NCBI GenBank assembly: GCA_000341795.1
Contig: AODO01000006.1
Location: forward strand, 248,001-312,000
Direction: 5' to 3'
DNA length: 64,000 bases
Source of the DNA: Rhodococcus triatomae BKS 15-14
GTDB lineage: Bacteria > Actinomycetota > Actinomycetes > Mycobacteriales > Mycobacteriaceae
The notes beneath the pieces were generated by a model. The model had not been told where the DNA came from and did no database searches. It saw only the letters and a program-made list of their open reading frames with translations. The translations under genes were made by a program, and so were the position numbers. Positions 16,139-25,896 of the stretch are shown here, piece after piece (the stretch's first letter is position 1; every line of letters starts with the position of its first letter).

Positions 16139-17362
16139 TCAGGCGGCGGCGGTGATCTCGTTGGGCGTGTGCTCGAGCTGAGCGGTCGCGGTCACGGCAC
16201 CGGTGGCCAGGTCCACGGCGTGCAGTTCACCGGTGGCCGGCTCGGTCACGTACGCGATCGCGCCGGAGACCGCCAGCGTCGGCCGCGGATCCTGCCACTC
16301 CAGCGGCTCGGTCCACGGATCGACGACGGCGATCTTCCGCGTCACCGTCGCGGTGACGGGGTCGATCACGTGGAGGGCGCCGTCGGTTCCGAGAACGAGC
16401 GCCTCACCCTGCGGGCCGCGACCCAACGATCGGAACGAGTAGCTGGTCCCGAGGTCGACCGGCGTCAGCCGGTTCGCAACGGTGTCGACGAGCATCACCC
16501 GCTGCGGGCGCTCGAGTTCCGCGTCCTTGTCGGTCTTGTAGTCCCCCAGCACGATCGGAGAGGCCTCGCTGCCGGACTGGTTGCCGATCCGGCCGTACAC
16601 GTCCGGGCTCTGGATCTTGTTGATCACACCGTCGCGGACCACGAGAACACCGTCCTGGCAGCCGAACACGAGCACCTCGTCGGCGGCCGCGGCCTCGCCG
16701 TGCACACCCGGGCACTGCTCGTTGCGAGCGACCTCCTTGCGGTCGGCGTCGAGAACGACGACGCCACTCCGCGATTCCGCGTTGCCGACGGTGGTGACCA
16801 TCCCGCCGTCGGCCAGGTCGACCGCAACGCCGTGGTGCGCCTCGGGCGTCTGATGGATCGCCGTCTCGGGCTTCCCCTCCGACAGCCGGTGCGGGTCGAA
16901 GGTCTGGACCTGACCGGTGCCGTCGGCGAAGAGAGTCGTCACGTCGGCATGTCGGACGACGTGCCCGGGCTTCTCGGCGTCGAAGGACCAGTCGGCGAGT
17001 GCAGGAGCTGCGGTGTAGTGGTGGGAGTGGTCGCCGTGCGGCTCCGACCACGCTCCCGTGTCGAGAACCCGGAACCCTGATCCGGCGGAGATCAGGACGT
17101 GCCGGCCGTCGCCCGCCGCATTGAGTCGGGTGAAGCCGTCGAGGTCGAACTCGGCCACCGGCTCGAGGCTCGAGGCGTCGAGAACCGTGACGCCGCCGTC
17201 GTGGGTGACGGCGAGGCGCGGCGCCGCCGTCGACACCTCCGTCGGAGCGACCGGCGCAGCGGTCGACTCGTCGGCGGGGGTGGCGTCGGTGGAACCGGCA
17301 CAGCCGGTCAGCAGGGTCGCGAGGGCGATCGCCGGTACGACGACCCGAAGAGTTGCGGTCAT
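16139..17362 (-). CDS. aztD: Zinc metallochaperone AztD-like lipoprotein
   Basis: A 407-residue exported beta-propeller-like protein with a lipobox (LLTGC, Cys21). It matches AztD: repeated strands throughout, the His-rich loop EPHGDHSHHY about 95 residues after the lipobox, and a second histidine pair (EAHHG). AztD binds zinc outside the membrane and passes it to the solute-binding protein AztC of the AztABC importer; that importer is not in the window. Start ATG 17362 is chosen because a promoter with consensus -35 TTGACA and -10 GATAGT would start transcription there; ATG 17377 and TTG 17383 are in frame. A Zur-like box overlies the promoter. Confidence 0.78.
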   Translation of the reverse strand: MTATLRVVVPAIALATLLTGCAGSTDATPADESTAAPVAPTEVSTAAPRLAVTHDGGVTVLDASSLEPVAEFDLDGFTRLNAAGDGRHVLISAGSGFRVLDTGAWSEPHGDHSHHYTAAPALADWSFDAEKPGHVVRHADVTTLFADGTGQVQTFDPHRLSEGKPETAIHQTPEAHHGVAVDLADGGMVTTVGNAESRSGVVVLDADRKEVARNEQCPGVHGEAAAADEVLVFGCQDGVLVVRDGVINKIQSPDVYGRIGNQSGSEASPIVLGDYKTDKDAELERPQRVMLVDTVANRLTPVDLGTSYSFRSLGRGPQGEALVLGTDGALHVIDPVTATVTRKIAVVDPWTEPLEWQDPRPTLAVSGAIAYVTEPATGELHAVDLATGAVTATAQLEHTPNEITAAA

Positions 17363-17369
17363 GCGGACG

Positions 17370-17399
17370 ACTATCATCGGCAATGAAAACTATTGTCAA
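17370..17399 (-). promoter_or_regulatory. aztD promoter with Zur-like operator
   Basis: On the minus strand TTGACA (17399-17394) and GATAGT (17375-17370) are separated by 18 bases and lie 7 bases before ATG 17362. The 15-base dyad TGAAAACTATTGTCA (17384-17398, plus strand) resembles actinobacterial Zur boxes (TGAAAATxATTTTCA) and covers the -35 and part of the spacer, so zinc-loaded Zur should repress aztD. Confidence 0.55.
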
Positions 17400-17454
17400 A
17401 GTCGATTGTGTGCATGTGTTCCGCCCGGAATCACAAAACGCCGACCGCCGAGAC

Positions 17455-17489
17455 TTGACTGGTTCCAAAGTAGGGGCAATATTGACCAC
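17455..17489 (+). promoter_or_regulatory. furA-katG promoter
   Basis: TTGACT (17455-17460) as -35 and CAATAT (17477-17482) as -10, spacer 16, place the transcription start at or next to GTG 17490. This copies the mycobacterial furA arrangement, in which the mRNA is leaderless and FurA represses itself at an AT-rich site over this promoter. Confidence 0.55.
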
Positions 17490-20137
<2,648 letters not shown>

Positions 20138-20147
20138 TCCACCACGC

Positions 20148-20204
20148 AACGGCTGGAGGTGCCCTTCGTCGCGTCCACGCGCACGAAGGGCACCTCCAGC
20201 CGTT
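20148..20204 (+). terminator. Long perfect hairpin after katG
   Basis: Arms 20148-20169 and 20183-20204 pair over 22 bases without mismatch (start AACGGCTGGAGGTGCC) around a 13-base loop, 11 bases past the katG stop. No T tract, as is usual for high-GC actinobacteria. Confidence 0.75.
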
Positions 20205-20226
20205 CGGGGGCACTAGGGTGTCCCGA

Positions 20227-20955
20227 ATGGTCGACCAGCAGACGTGGGAGCGCCGAACCGAGTGGCCGATGGCCGGGGTGGCCCTCCTCTTCCTCGTCGC
20301 GTACAGCTGCCAGGTGCTGCTGACCCTGACCCCCGCGTGGCACGCGGTCTGCGAAGCCGTGATCACCGGGTCGTGGGTGCTGTTCGTCGTCGACTACGTC
20401 GTCCGGCTGGTTCTCGCGGAGCGGCGACTGCACTGGTTCCTCCACCACCTGCTGGAGTTCCTGGTGGTGGTGCTTCCGGCGATTCGTCCGCTGCGCCTGT
20501 TGCGGCTGGTGGCGATGGTGACGGTTGCACAGCGTGCGATCGGCGGCGCGATCCGCGGCAAGGTGCTCGTCTACACCATCTGCACCTCGACGCTGCTGCT
20601 GTACGTGGCGTCGCTGGCGATGCTGGAAGCCGAGCGCGGCCACCCGGATTCGAGCGTGAAGTCGTTCGGCGAGGCGCTGTGGTGGTCGATGACCACGGTG
20701 ACCACCGTCGGCTACGGCGACTACTCGCCGGTGACCACCACCGGACGACTCATCGCGGCCGCGCTGATGATCGGGGGGATCAGCCTGATCGGTGTGGTGA
20801 CCGCGACCATCGCGTCGTGGATCGTCGAGCAGGTGGCGGAGGAGGACGCCGCCAAGCAGGCGGCGACGGCGAATCAGATCGAGGAGCTGCGGCACGAGGT
20901 CCGGCGGTTGACCGAGTCCCTCCGGGCCACGGAACAGAAGATGCCCACCTCGTGA
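20227..20955 (+). CDS. Voltage-gated-type potassium channel subunit
   Basis: A 242-residue membrane protein with the layout of a small six-helix K+ channel. Hydrophobic helices lie at about 16-36, 43-64 and 73-87, followed by an Arg-bearing segment RPLRLLRLV (87-95) like an S4, then S5 (113-133), the pore loop with the selectivity filter TVGYGD (160-165) and S6 (172-197). The last 40 residues are a charged coiled coil (EELRHEVRRLTESLR) that could tetramerise. ATG 20227 with AGGG 9 bases upstream. It has no regulatory RCK domain. A terminator hairpin overlaps its last codons. Confidence 0.85.
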   Translation: MVDQQTWERRTEWPMAGVALLFLVAYSCQVLLTLTPAWHAVCEAVITGSWVLFVVDYVVRLVLAERRLHWFLHHLLEFLVVVLPAIRPLRLLRLVAMVTVAQRAIGGAIRGKVLVYTICTSTLLLYVASLAMLEAERGHPDSSVKSFGEALWWSMTTVTTVGYGDYSPVTTTGRLIAAALMIGGISLIGVVTATIASWIVEQVAEEDAAKQAATANQIEELRHEVRRLTESLRATEQKMPTS

Positions 20956-20971
20956 CGAGATGGGCATCTTC
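20937..20971. terminator. Hairpin spanning the K+ channel stop codon, shared with the tRNA operon
   Basis: GAAGATGCCCA (20937-20947) pairs with TGGGCATCTTC (20961-20971), with inner CTCGT/ACGAG pairs. It includes the last codons and stop of the channel gene and lies 22 bases past the 3' end of the minus-strand tRNA cluster, so it probably ends transcription from both sides. Confidence 0.65.
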
Positions 20972-20992
20972 GGTGCAAGTCGACTCGCACGA

Positions 20993-21069
20993 TGGCGACC
21001 CTGACGGGACTCGAACCCGCGACCTCCGCCGTGACAGGGCGGCGCGCTAACCAACTGCGCCACAGGGCC
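20993..21069 (-). tRNA. tRNA-Asp (GTC), CCA encoded
   Basis: Cloverleaf on the minus strand from 21069: acceptor GGCCCTG pairs with CAGGGTC, anticodon loop CTGTCAC carries GTC, T arm GCGGGTTCGAGTCCCGT, discriminator G at 20996, then encoded CCA (20995-20993). The body is identical to the Asp gene at 21267-21340. Confidence 0.95.
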
Positions 21070-21129
21070 TTGCATTGACGACAATCAGCAAATCCCCACC
21101 TCGGACGAGGAGGGGATTGTGATCGATCG

Positions 21130-21206
21130 TGGTGGCCAGGGCCGGGATCGAACCGGCGACCTTCCGCTTTTCAGGCGGACGCTCGTACCAACTGAGCTAC
21201 CTGGCC
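21130..21206 (-). tRNA. tRNA-Phe (GAA), CCA encoded
   Basis: Minus strand from 21206: acceptor GGCCAGG/CCTGGCC, anticodon loop CTGAAAA with GAA, T loop GGTTCGATCC, discriminator A at 21133 and encoded CCA (21132-21130). It lies between the two tRNA-Asp genes. Confidence 0.95.
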
Positions 21207-21266
21207 GGACGGCACCCGAACCGAATGCCAATCACTCGGTGTGACAATCACTCTCACACGCAAGAG

Positions 21267-21340
21267 CGACCCTGACGGGACTCGAACCCGCGACCTCCGC
21301 CGTGACAGGGCGGCGCGCTAACCAACTGCGCCACAGGGCC
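21267..21340 (-). tRNA. tRNA-Asp (GTC), second copy, no encoded CCA
   Basis: Same 74-base body as the Asp gene at 20996-21069, including the upstream GCAA, but followed by CTC in place of CCA. Its 3' end would need CCA addition. It is the second gene of a Glu-Asp-Phe-Asp minus-strand cluster. Confidence 0.95.
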
Positions 21341-21411
21341 TTGCTCCGAGACACTTTCGCATCTCATCAGACCTGAAACCTAGCAGGCGAACCCGCCACT
21401 TCCCAAATCTG

Positions 21412-21484
21412 TACCCCCTACGGGATTCGAACCCGCGCTACCGCCTTGAAAGGGCGGCGTCCTAGGCCGCTAGACGAAGGGGGC
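21412..21484 (-). tRNA. tRNA-Glu (TTC)
   Basis: Minus strand from 21484: acceptor GCCCCCT/AGGGGGT, anticodon loop CTTTCAA with TTC, T arm GCGGGTTCGAATCCCGT, discriminator A at 21412, no encoded CCA. First gene of the minus-strand tRNA cluster. Confidence 0.94.
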
Positions 21485-21509
21485 CCACCGGATTGCTCCG
21501 GCCGGTACC

Positions 21510-21530
21510 CTCAACGGCTGTTCCGTTGGG
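21510..21530 (-). terminator. Weak hairpin between the TetR gene and the tRNA cluster
   Basis: CAACGG and CCGTTG (21512-21517, 21523-21528) pair around a 5-base loop, extendable by two pairs. It is downstream of the minus-strand TetR gene and upstream of tRNA-Glu. Could instead be part of the tRNA promoter region. Confidence 0.3.
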
Positions 21531-21565
21531 AGCTCGCATAGCTTAGGACACATCTTTCCCAGAAC

Positions 21566-22282
21566 TCAAATCGACTGGTCATCACTTGTTTTTGCGTCGT
21601 TCTCGACCTTCTCGGCCGCGATCTCCTCGGCAGCGGCGAGCGCGAGCGGCGTGAGGTCCTGCCACCCGTTCCGTCGCCATTCCTCCAGCCAGCTCTCGGA
21701 CGCCATGGCCTCGAGCAGGACCTCGAAGGACTCCTCGAAGCGCTCGCGCAGCCCCGTGCTGTCGGTCGTCATGTCGAGCATGTACCGCTGGCCGGCCAGG
21801 CATGCACCGAGCACCCGGCTGAACACGGCCGGATCGGCGCCCGGCCGCAGATCGCCCACGCGTTGGGCGCGAAGCACCAGTTCGTGAGCGGTGAGCCCCC
21901 AGACCTGCGTTCCACCGGAACGGACGTCGGAATAGAACTCGGGCTCGATGATGAGCCGAAACTCGGCCTGGACGATGACCTCGTCGGCGAATCGTTCGGC
22001 GAGGTCGACGATGATCCCGTGCAGCACCTGGAAGGGATCGGCATCGACCCGCTTCCACCGGTCTATTGCGTCGGTGTACCTGTCCAGCGCCGCCGACAGC
22101 ACTGCTCGCGCGAGATCTTCCTTCGACTCGAAGTGGAAGTACATCGCGCCCTTGGTCGCGTGTGACCCCTCGAGGATCGTGTTGACCGACGCCGCTGCGT
22201 AACCACGCCGGGCGAATTCGACGGCGGCTGCCTCGACGATCGCCGCGCGGGTGCGCCGCGCTCGTTCCTGTTGACGTGCCAT
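21566..22282 (-). CDS. TetR-family transcriptional regulator
   Basis: A 238-residue repressor. The N-terminal helix-turn-helix domain (about 8-55) reads TRAAIVEAAAVEFARRGY then KGAMYFHFESKEDLARAVLSA; the remainder is an all-helical ligand domain. The N-terminal pattern recalls the ScbR/ArpA (gamma-butyrolactone receptor) subgroup, but this is by eye only and no afsA-like synthase is nearby. Start ATG 22282 (MARQQERARR) is chosen; a longer frame to 22387 has no family match. The long upstream space contains CTTAC-CCTCGA-GTAAG (22417-22432), a possible operator. Targets unknown. Confidence 0.78.
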   Translation of the reverse strand: MARQQERARRTRAAIVEAAAVEFARRGYAAASVNTILEGSHATKGAMYFHFESKEDLARAVLSAALDRYTDAIDRWKRVDADPFQVLHGIIVDLAERFADEVIVQAEFRLIIEPEFYSDVRSGGTQVWGLTAHELVLRAQRVGDLRPGADPAVFSRVLGACLAGQRYMLDMTTDSTGLRERFEESFEVLLEAMASESWLEEWRRNGWQDLTPLALAAAEEIAAEKVENDAKTSDDQSI

Positions 22283-22477
22283 GTGAGCTTGTCTCGCCTC
22301 CGAAACCTGCAAGTCGTGTCCGTCCGCCCCGACAGGCCACAGAAGACCTCGACCAACACTAACCCCGGCCGAGCGGAATTTGTGCACACGAACGTCCGAG
22401 TCCGAATGTTATAGTTCTTACCCTCGAGTAAGGTGGAGCCCGAGGTAGAACACACCGAGTGGTACGCTTCACCCGAG

Positions 22478-22509
22478 CTCGGGTGCGCCGCAGGGGGTGC
22501 GCACCCGAG
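22478..22509 (-). terminator. Hairpin terminator after the CorA-like gene
   Basis: CTCGGGTGCG (22478-22487) and CGCACCCGAG (22500-22509) form a 10-base-pair stem with a 12-base loop, 27 bases past the stop. An overlapping 16-base palindrome, CACCCGAGCTCGGGTG (22470-22485), offers an alternative fold. Confidence 0.6.
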
Positions 22510-22535
22510 TTCGACTCACCCTTCGGGACGGATCC

Positions 22536-23558
22536 TCAGAGCCAGTCGCGCCTCTTGAAACTCCAGTACAGCCCGAAACCGAGCCCCAGCAGCAGCGCCG
22601 CACTCAGCCAAAATCCGAGCGGATCGCCGAAGCCGGGAAACGGGATGTTCTGCCCGAAATAACCGGTGACGCCCGTCGGAATCGCGATGATCGCGGCCCA
22701 GGCCGTCAACTTCTTCATCGTCTCGTTGAGCGAATTCCCCTGCATCGCAAGATGCGTCGCGAGAATCGACTCGATCGTGTCCCGCATGCCGTCGATCCGC
22801 TCCGTTGCCCGCAGCGTGTGGTCGTAGACGTCCTGGTAATACGGCACCAGATCGCCGGCAACGACGTGCGACCCCTGCCGTAGCAGAGCGCTGAACACCT
22901 CGTTCATCGGCAGGACCACCCGGCCGAGATGTGCCACCGCCTTACGCAGCACGAAACTCCGAAGCTGCACCGCGTTCTTCCGGCCTGCCCCCAGGAGCAG
23001 CTCGTCCTCGAGCTTCTGAATCCTGTCGTCGAGCGAGTCGATCACCGCGAAGTACCCGTCCACCAACTCGTCGAGCACGGTGTGCAGCAGGAAGCCGACA
23101 CCGTGCGTCAGCAGGTCCGCGTTGTCGTCCCACTCCTCCAGGACCGGCTCGAGCTCGAAGCGGTCGTCGGCGCGCACGGTGACGAGCGCGCGGGCAAGCA
23201 CGAAGATCGACAGGTCTGTGCCGTCGAGGCGGTCCGTCGCGGCGTCGTACCGCGCCGAGCGAGTGTGCAACAGGCTGTGATCGCGAAACCGAACCAGACG
23301 CGGCCGCTGACGTCCCGAGAGCACCCCCTCGATCGCGAGAGGGTGCAACTCCACTTCCCCGCCGATCAGCGGCGACAGTGCGACGACGTCCGCGACCGAC
23401 GGAGCGAGAAGATCCACCCATATCAGGGCGTTCTCCTCGGTGCGGTGCGACGCGAGTTCCTCGAGCGGCAGGTCACTGCCGACCAGCACCCCGTCGATGT
23501 AGAGCCGATTGCGGATCGCGCACGAGACGTGCACGTCCGCCGTACCGGTCGAGTCCAT
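22536..23558 (-). CDS. CorA-family divalent cation transporter with GQN pore motif
   Basis: A 340-residue CorA-fold protein with a cytoplasmic alpha/beta and long-helix domain (1-270), then two membrane helices (about 278-298 and 312-332) and a basic tail KRRDWL. The signature between the helices is GYFGQN (299-304) where Mg2+ CorA has YGMN. CorA relatives with a changed motif may carry other ions or transport in the outward direction. The acidic IDSLDDRIQKLEDELL segment is in the stalk. Start ATG 23558. No Mg2+ riboswitch is visible in the upstream bases. Confidence 0.82.
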   Translation of the reverse strand: MDSTGTADVHVSCAIRNRLYIDGVLVGSDLPLEELASHRTEENALIWVDLLAPSVADVVALSPLIGGEVELHPLAIEGVLSGRQRPRLVRFRDHSLLHTRSARYDAATDRLDGTDLSIFVLARALVTVRADDRFELEPVLEEWDDNADLLTHGVGFLLHTVLDELVDGYFAVIDSLDDRIQKLEDELLLGAGRKNAVQLRSFVLRKAVAHLGRVVLPMNEVFSALLRQGSHVVAGDLVPYYQDVYDHTLRATERIDGMRDTIESILATHLAMQGNSLNETMKKLTAWAAIIAIPTGVTGYFGQNIPFPGFGDPLGFWLSAALLLGLGFGLYWSFKRRDWL

Positions 23559-23710
23559 CGGGCCTCCTGATCCTCGGCCTCAATCCTGACCCGACGGGCT
23601 CGCGCTCGCAGCCAACCGGGCCCACTCCGGCGGCGGGTTTCGTCGAGTCCGGCGCAGCCGGGGGTCATGTGGTGACCTCGGGCGCGGGCGCACTAGACTC
23701 CTGCAGCACT

Positions 23711-23786
23711 GCCCCTTTAGCTCAGTTGGTAGAGCTACGGACTTTTAATCCGCAGGTCCTCGGTTCGAGCCCGAGAGGGGGCACCA
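23711..23786 (+). tRNA. tRNA-Lys (TTT), CCA encoded
   Basis: Acceptor GCCCCTT/AGGGGGC, anticodon loop CTTTTAA with TTT, T arm CTCGGTTCGAGCCCGAG, discriminator A at 23783 and encoded CCA. A classical terminator with a T run follows directly. Confidence 0.95.
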
Positions 23787-23788
23787 CT

Positions 23789-23819
23789 CCCCACCAGGCA
23801 CTGCGCCTGGTGGGGTTTT
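23789..23819 (+). terminator. Rho-independent terminator of tRNA-Lys
   Basis: CCCCACCAGGC (23789-23799) pairs with GCCTGGTGGGG (23805-23815) around a 5-base loop, followed by TTTT. This is the only textbook stem-plus-T-run terminator I found in the window. Confidence 0.85.
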
Positions 23820-23951
23820 ACGTTTTCCCGGCGTACGTGCCGAGGCGTGGTCACCGGGCTCGCCGCTGTGTGGGGCCGCCGAAGCAGTGCTCAACTTCGG
23901 CGGCCCCTCGCATCGGGCGCGCACCGACGAGAGTCCCTCGCGCCCGAAGGT

Positions 23952-24407
23952 TCAGATGTCCTCGTACCGTCGCGACCGGACGAGGACGTGATCGAGGTCG
24001 ACGTGAGCCGCCAACTCGGTACGACGGGCCGCAACTGCCGCACGCACGCTCGGGAAACAACGGAAGCGGTCTTCCGCGTTCGTGACCTCGAGGACCCGTC
24101 GCGAACTTCGTCCGTCGGGAACGAGCAGCATCGCCAGCCCGCGCAGTTCCGCGCAGACCTGAGCCTCGACGAGCGCCTGCATCCCCGAGATCGACACGAA
24201 ATCAGCTTGGGAGAGGTCGACGATCACCGTTCGATTCGCCCCGCGGATCGCCTCGCTCAGGCCTTCCCTCAGGATGGGGATCCCACGCGCGTCGACGTCG
24301 CCGACCACCGATGCGATGGTCGGGCCGGGTCCGCGCACACGGCACCGCCCGGCACCGTGAACGGACTCGACGAGCGGATTGGACAAGCAGTGAATGTGGA
24401 CGCGCAT
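23952..24407 (-). CDS. STAS-domain protein (anti-sigma factor antagonist-like)
   Basis: A 151-residue protein with a STAS fold at about 25-130: SVVGDVDARGIPIL, then VIVDLSQADFVSISGMQALVEA, in which Ser73 of DFVSISG is at the usual phosphorylation position of RsbV-like proteins. A C-terminal extension (about 120-151) is Arg-rich. It is far from the SigF operon (24 kb), so it may belong to another anti-sigma partner or feed into the same network. ATG 24407 has GGAGG about 6 bases upstream and a promoter further up. Confidence 0.75.
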   Translation of the reverse strand: MRVHIHCLSNPLVESVHGAGRCRVRGPGPTIASVVGDVDARGIPILREGLSEAIRGANRTVIVDLSQADFVSISGMQALVEAQVCAELRGLAMLLVPDGRSSRRVLEVTNAEDRFRCFPSVRAAVAARRTELAAHVDLDHVLVRSRRYEDI

Positions 24408-24526
24408 GTCGGCCTCCAGACGATCGGCCCCAACTGAACTCTCAAACCGCGACGAGATGTCGCGAGGAGATCTGGGAATCGGACCGACAGCGCCACGGAG
24501 CCGTCAGCGTCGAAGTCGACCTCCTC

Positions 24527-24555
24527 TGTCTAGCACCGCACCGGGCGCCTGACAA
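24527..24555 (-). promoter_or_regulatory. Housekeeping-type promoter of the STAS gene
   Basis: On the minus strand TTGTCA (24555-24550) and TAGACA (24532-24527) are exactly 17 bases apart, a good sigma-A match. The start point near 24520 would leave a 5' leader of about 110 bases before ATG 24407. Confidence 0.45.
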
Positions 24556-24971
24556 GGGGGCACCCCCGAGCGCGTCCCAGCGCTGTGGGCGCGTCGAAAT
24601 GCGTCGGATGGGACGCCATTTTGTTAACCCCGAATTTGCGGTCCGATGTGTCGCTCGTCACTTTTCGCACACCGTCCGACACCCGCCGACGGTCCGCCGA
24701 AGGCCGCCGAGAAAGCATGTCGACCAGCATCTTTCACGCTTGCATCGCAGGCGGGCAGTGGCGTCGGATCACCAAATCCACGGACTCGACTGGGTAACGC
24801 TTTACCAAAATCGGACGACTGGAATATCGGTACGGCCCCCGGTCTGATACCACTGAAAGGGCGGTGGTCGATGCAAAACGGCCAACTCGACTACAAATAA
24901 ACAGCTTTCGTGGTCGAACCACGCCCTCCGCGCAGCGCACGAGCCCGTTGAACAGGACCGAAAGGCGGTGA
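24556..24971. other. Gene-free region between divergent STAS and unknown genes
   Basis: No plausible gene: the frames here have no family resemblance and cross the neighbours. Base composition is lower in G+C than the surroundings (for example 24610-24660 and 24795-24900). It contains a small dyad, GGTAA CGCT TTACC (24793-24806), that could be an operator for the plus-strand gene at 24972. Nothing else is recognisable. Confidence 0.4.
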
Positions 24972-25340
24972 GTGGAGATGAGAATTCCCCACGTCGCAAC
25001 CCAGTCGACCCGACATGTGGCCAGGCTGTCCGGCACCTGTCCCGGCGAGCGCATCGTCGAATCCGCGGCCGTGCGGTCCACGGACGTCGATCTCGGTCAC
25101 ACCACCTTTCGGACGCTGGAGAACGAGGAGTTCTCGCCGCTCACCCCGTCCCAGGCCGCCGGACTCGGTCGTCTGGTCCGGACCATCGTGAACAACCACG
25201 CCGGCCTTCCTGGCGGCTTCGACACCGTCGAGGACCTGTGCCGTGGCCACCTCGCCACCAGCCTCGCCGCTCCCAGCACCGACCAGGTGCGGGCGGGCCT
25301 GCAGCGCACCCTGGACAAGTTGCGCGCCCTGCCTGCATGA
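24972..25340 (+). CDS. Unknown 122-residue protein
   Basis: Not recognised. A soluble, mostly helical protein; the C-terminal half (NEEFSPLTPSQAAGLGRLV ... DTVEDLCRGHLA ... VRAGLQRTLDKLRALP) looks like a three-helix bundle with amphipathic last helix. No membrane segment or signal. GTG 24972 has AAAGG 6-9 bases upstream; ATG 24978 is the alternative. It is followed 121 bases later by a four-helix membrane protein on the same strand. The upstream region is unusually long and A+T-richer than average. Confidence 0.55.
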   Translation: MEMRIPHVATQSTRHVARLSGTCPGERIVESAAVRSTDVDLGHTTFRTLENEEFSPLTPSQAAGLGRLVRTIVNNHAGLPGGFDTVEDLCRGHLATSLAAPSTDQVRAGLQRTLDKLRALPA

Positions 25341-25461
25341 ACGGTCGGCGGATGCGCTGCGCCGTGGGTGTCGGCAGGTGCACGATCCGGTAAAGCAGGT
25401 CGACAGCGCATTCGCGGCGGGATCAGAATGGACTTCGGAGGTTCTAACCCTGGAGGCCGCC

Positions 25462-25881
25462 ATGACCGTGAATGCCGCCGACGCCAACACCGCCACCTAC
25501 ACGGAGACGCGAGACCCCGCGCACGCCCGGGAGGTCCGCCGCGACATTCTCGTCGTGGCGACCGGAGTGGCCCTGGTGCTCTTGAGCCTGTGGGTGCCGG
25601 TCCGCGGTGACGAGCAGATCACCGCGACGATCCTGATTCTCGGCATGATCGCCTATTCGGCCGGACTCTGGGCGATGGCAACGGAATCCCGCACGAGCCA
25701 CTGGGGTCTGGTGATCCTGGGCGCAGCACTCCTGCTCACACCGCTGGCCATGGCGTTCCCGTCGGGAACGACCACCGCCGCCGTGGTCGCGATCGCCGCA
25801 GGGGCGATAGTCGCGGCCGTCGGCATCCTCGGGCTGATGACGAACCGGGACGAGCAGCCGGCTCCCCAGCACAGCCGCTGA
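25462..25881 (+). CDS. Small four-helix membrane protein, unknown function
   Basis: A 139-residue protein with four hydrophobic helices at about 28-48, 52-72, 80-97 and 104-124, a charged N-terminus and a polar tail. It resembles the general layout of small actinobacterial SPW/DUF-type membrane proteins, but no motif is diagnostic. TGGAGG lies 5-7 bases before ATG 25462. It converges on the MFS gene with only 15 bases between stops. Confidence 0.62.
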   Translation: MTVNAADANTATYTETRDPAHAREVRRDILVVATGVALVLLSLWVPVRGDEQITATILILGMIAYSAGLWAMATESRTSHWGLVILGAALLLTPLAMAFPSGTTTAAVVAIAAGAIVAAVGILGLMTNRDEQPAPQHSR

Positions 25882-25896
25882 CGTACGCGAGTCGAT

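Noticed and set aside
20993-21484. tRNA cluster as an integration site
   Set aside because: No integrase, no direct repeat of a tRNA 3' end beyond the duplicate Asp gene, and flanking genes are ordinary chromosomal ones.
24734-25081. Minus-strand frame of 115 codons in the gene-free region
   Set aside because: No ribosome site or family resemblance, and it overlaps the better-supported plus-strand gene at 24972.
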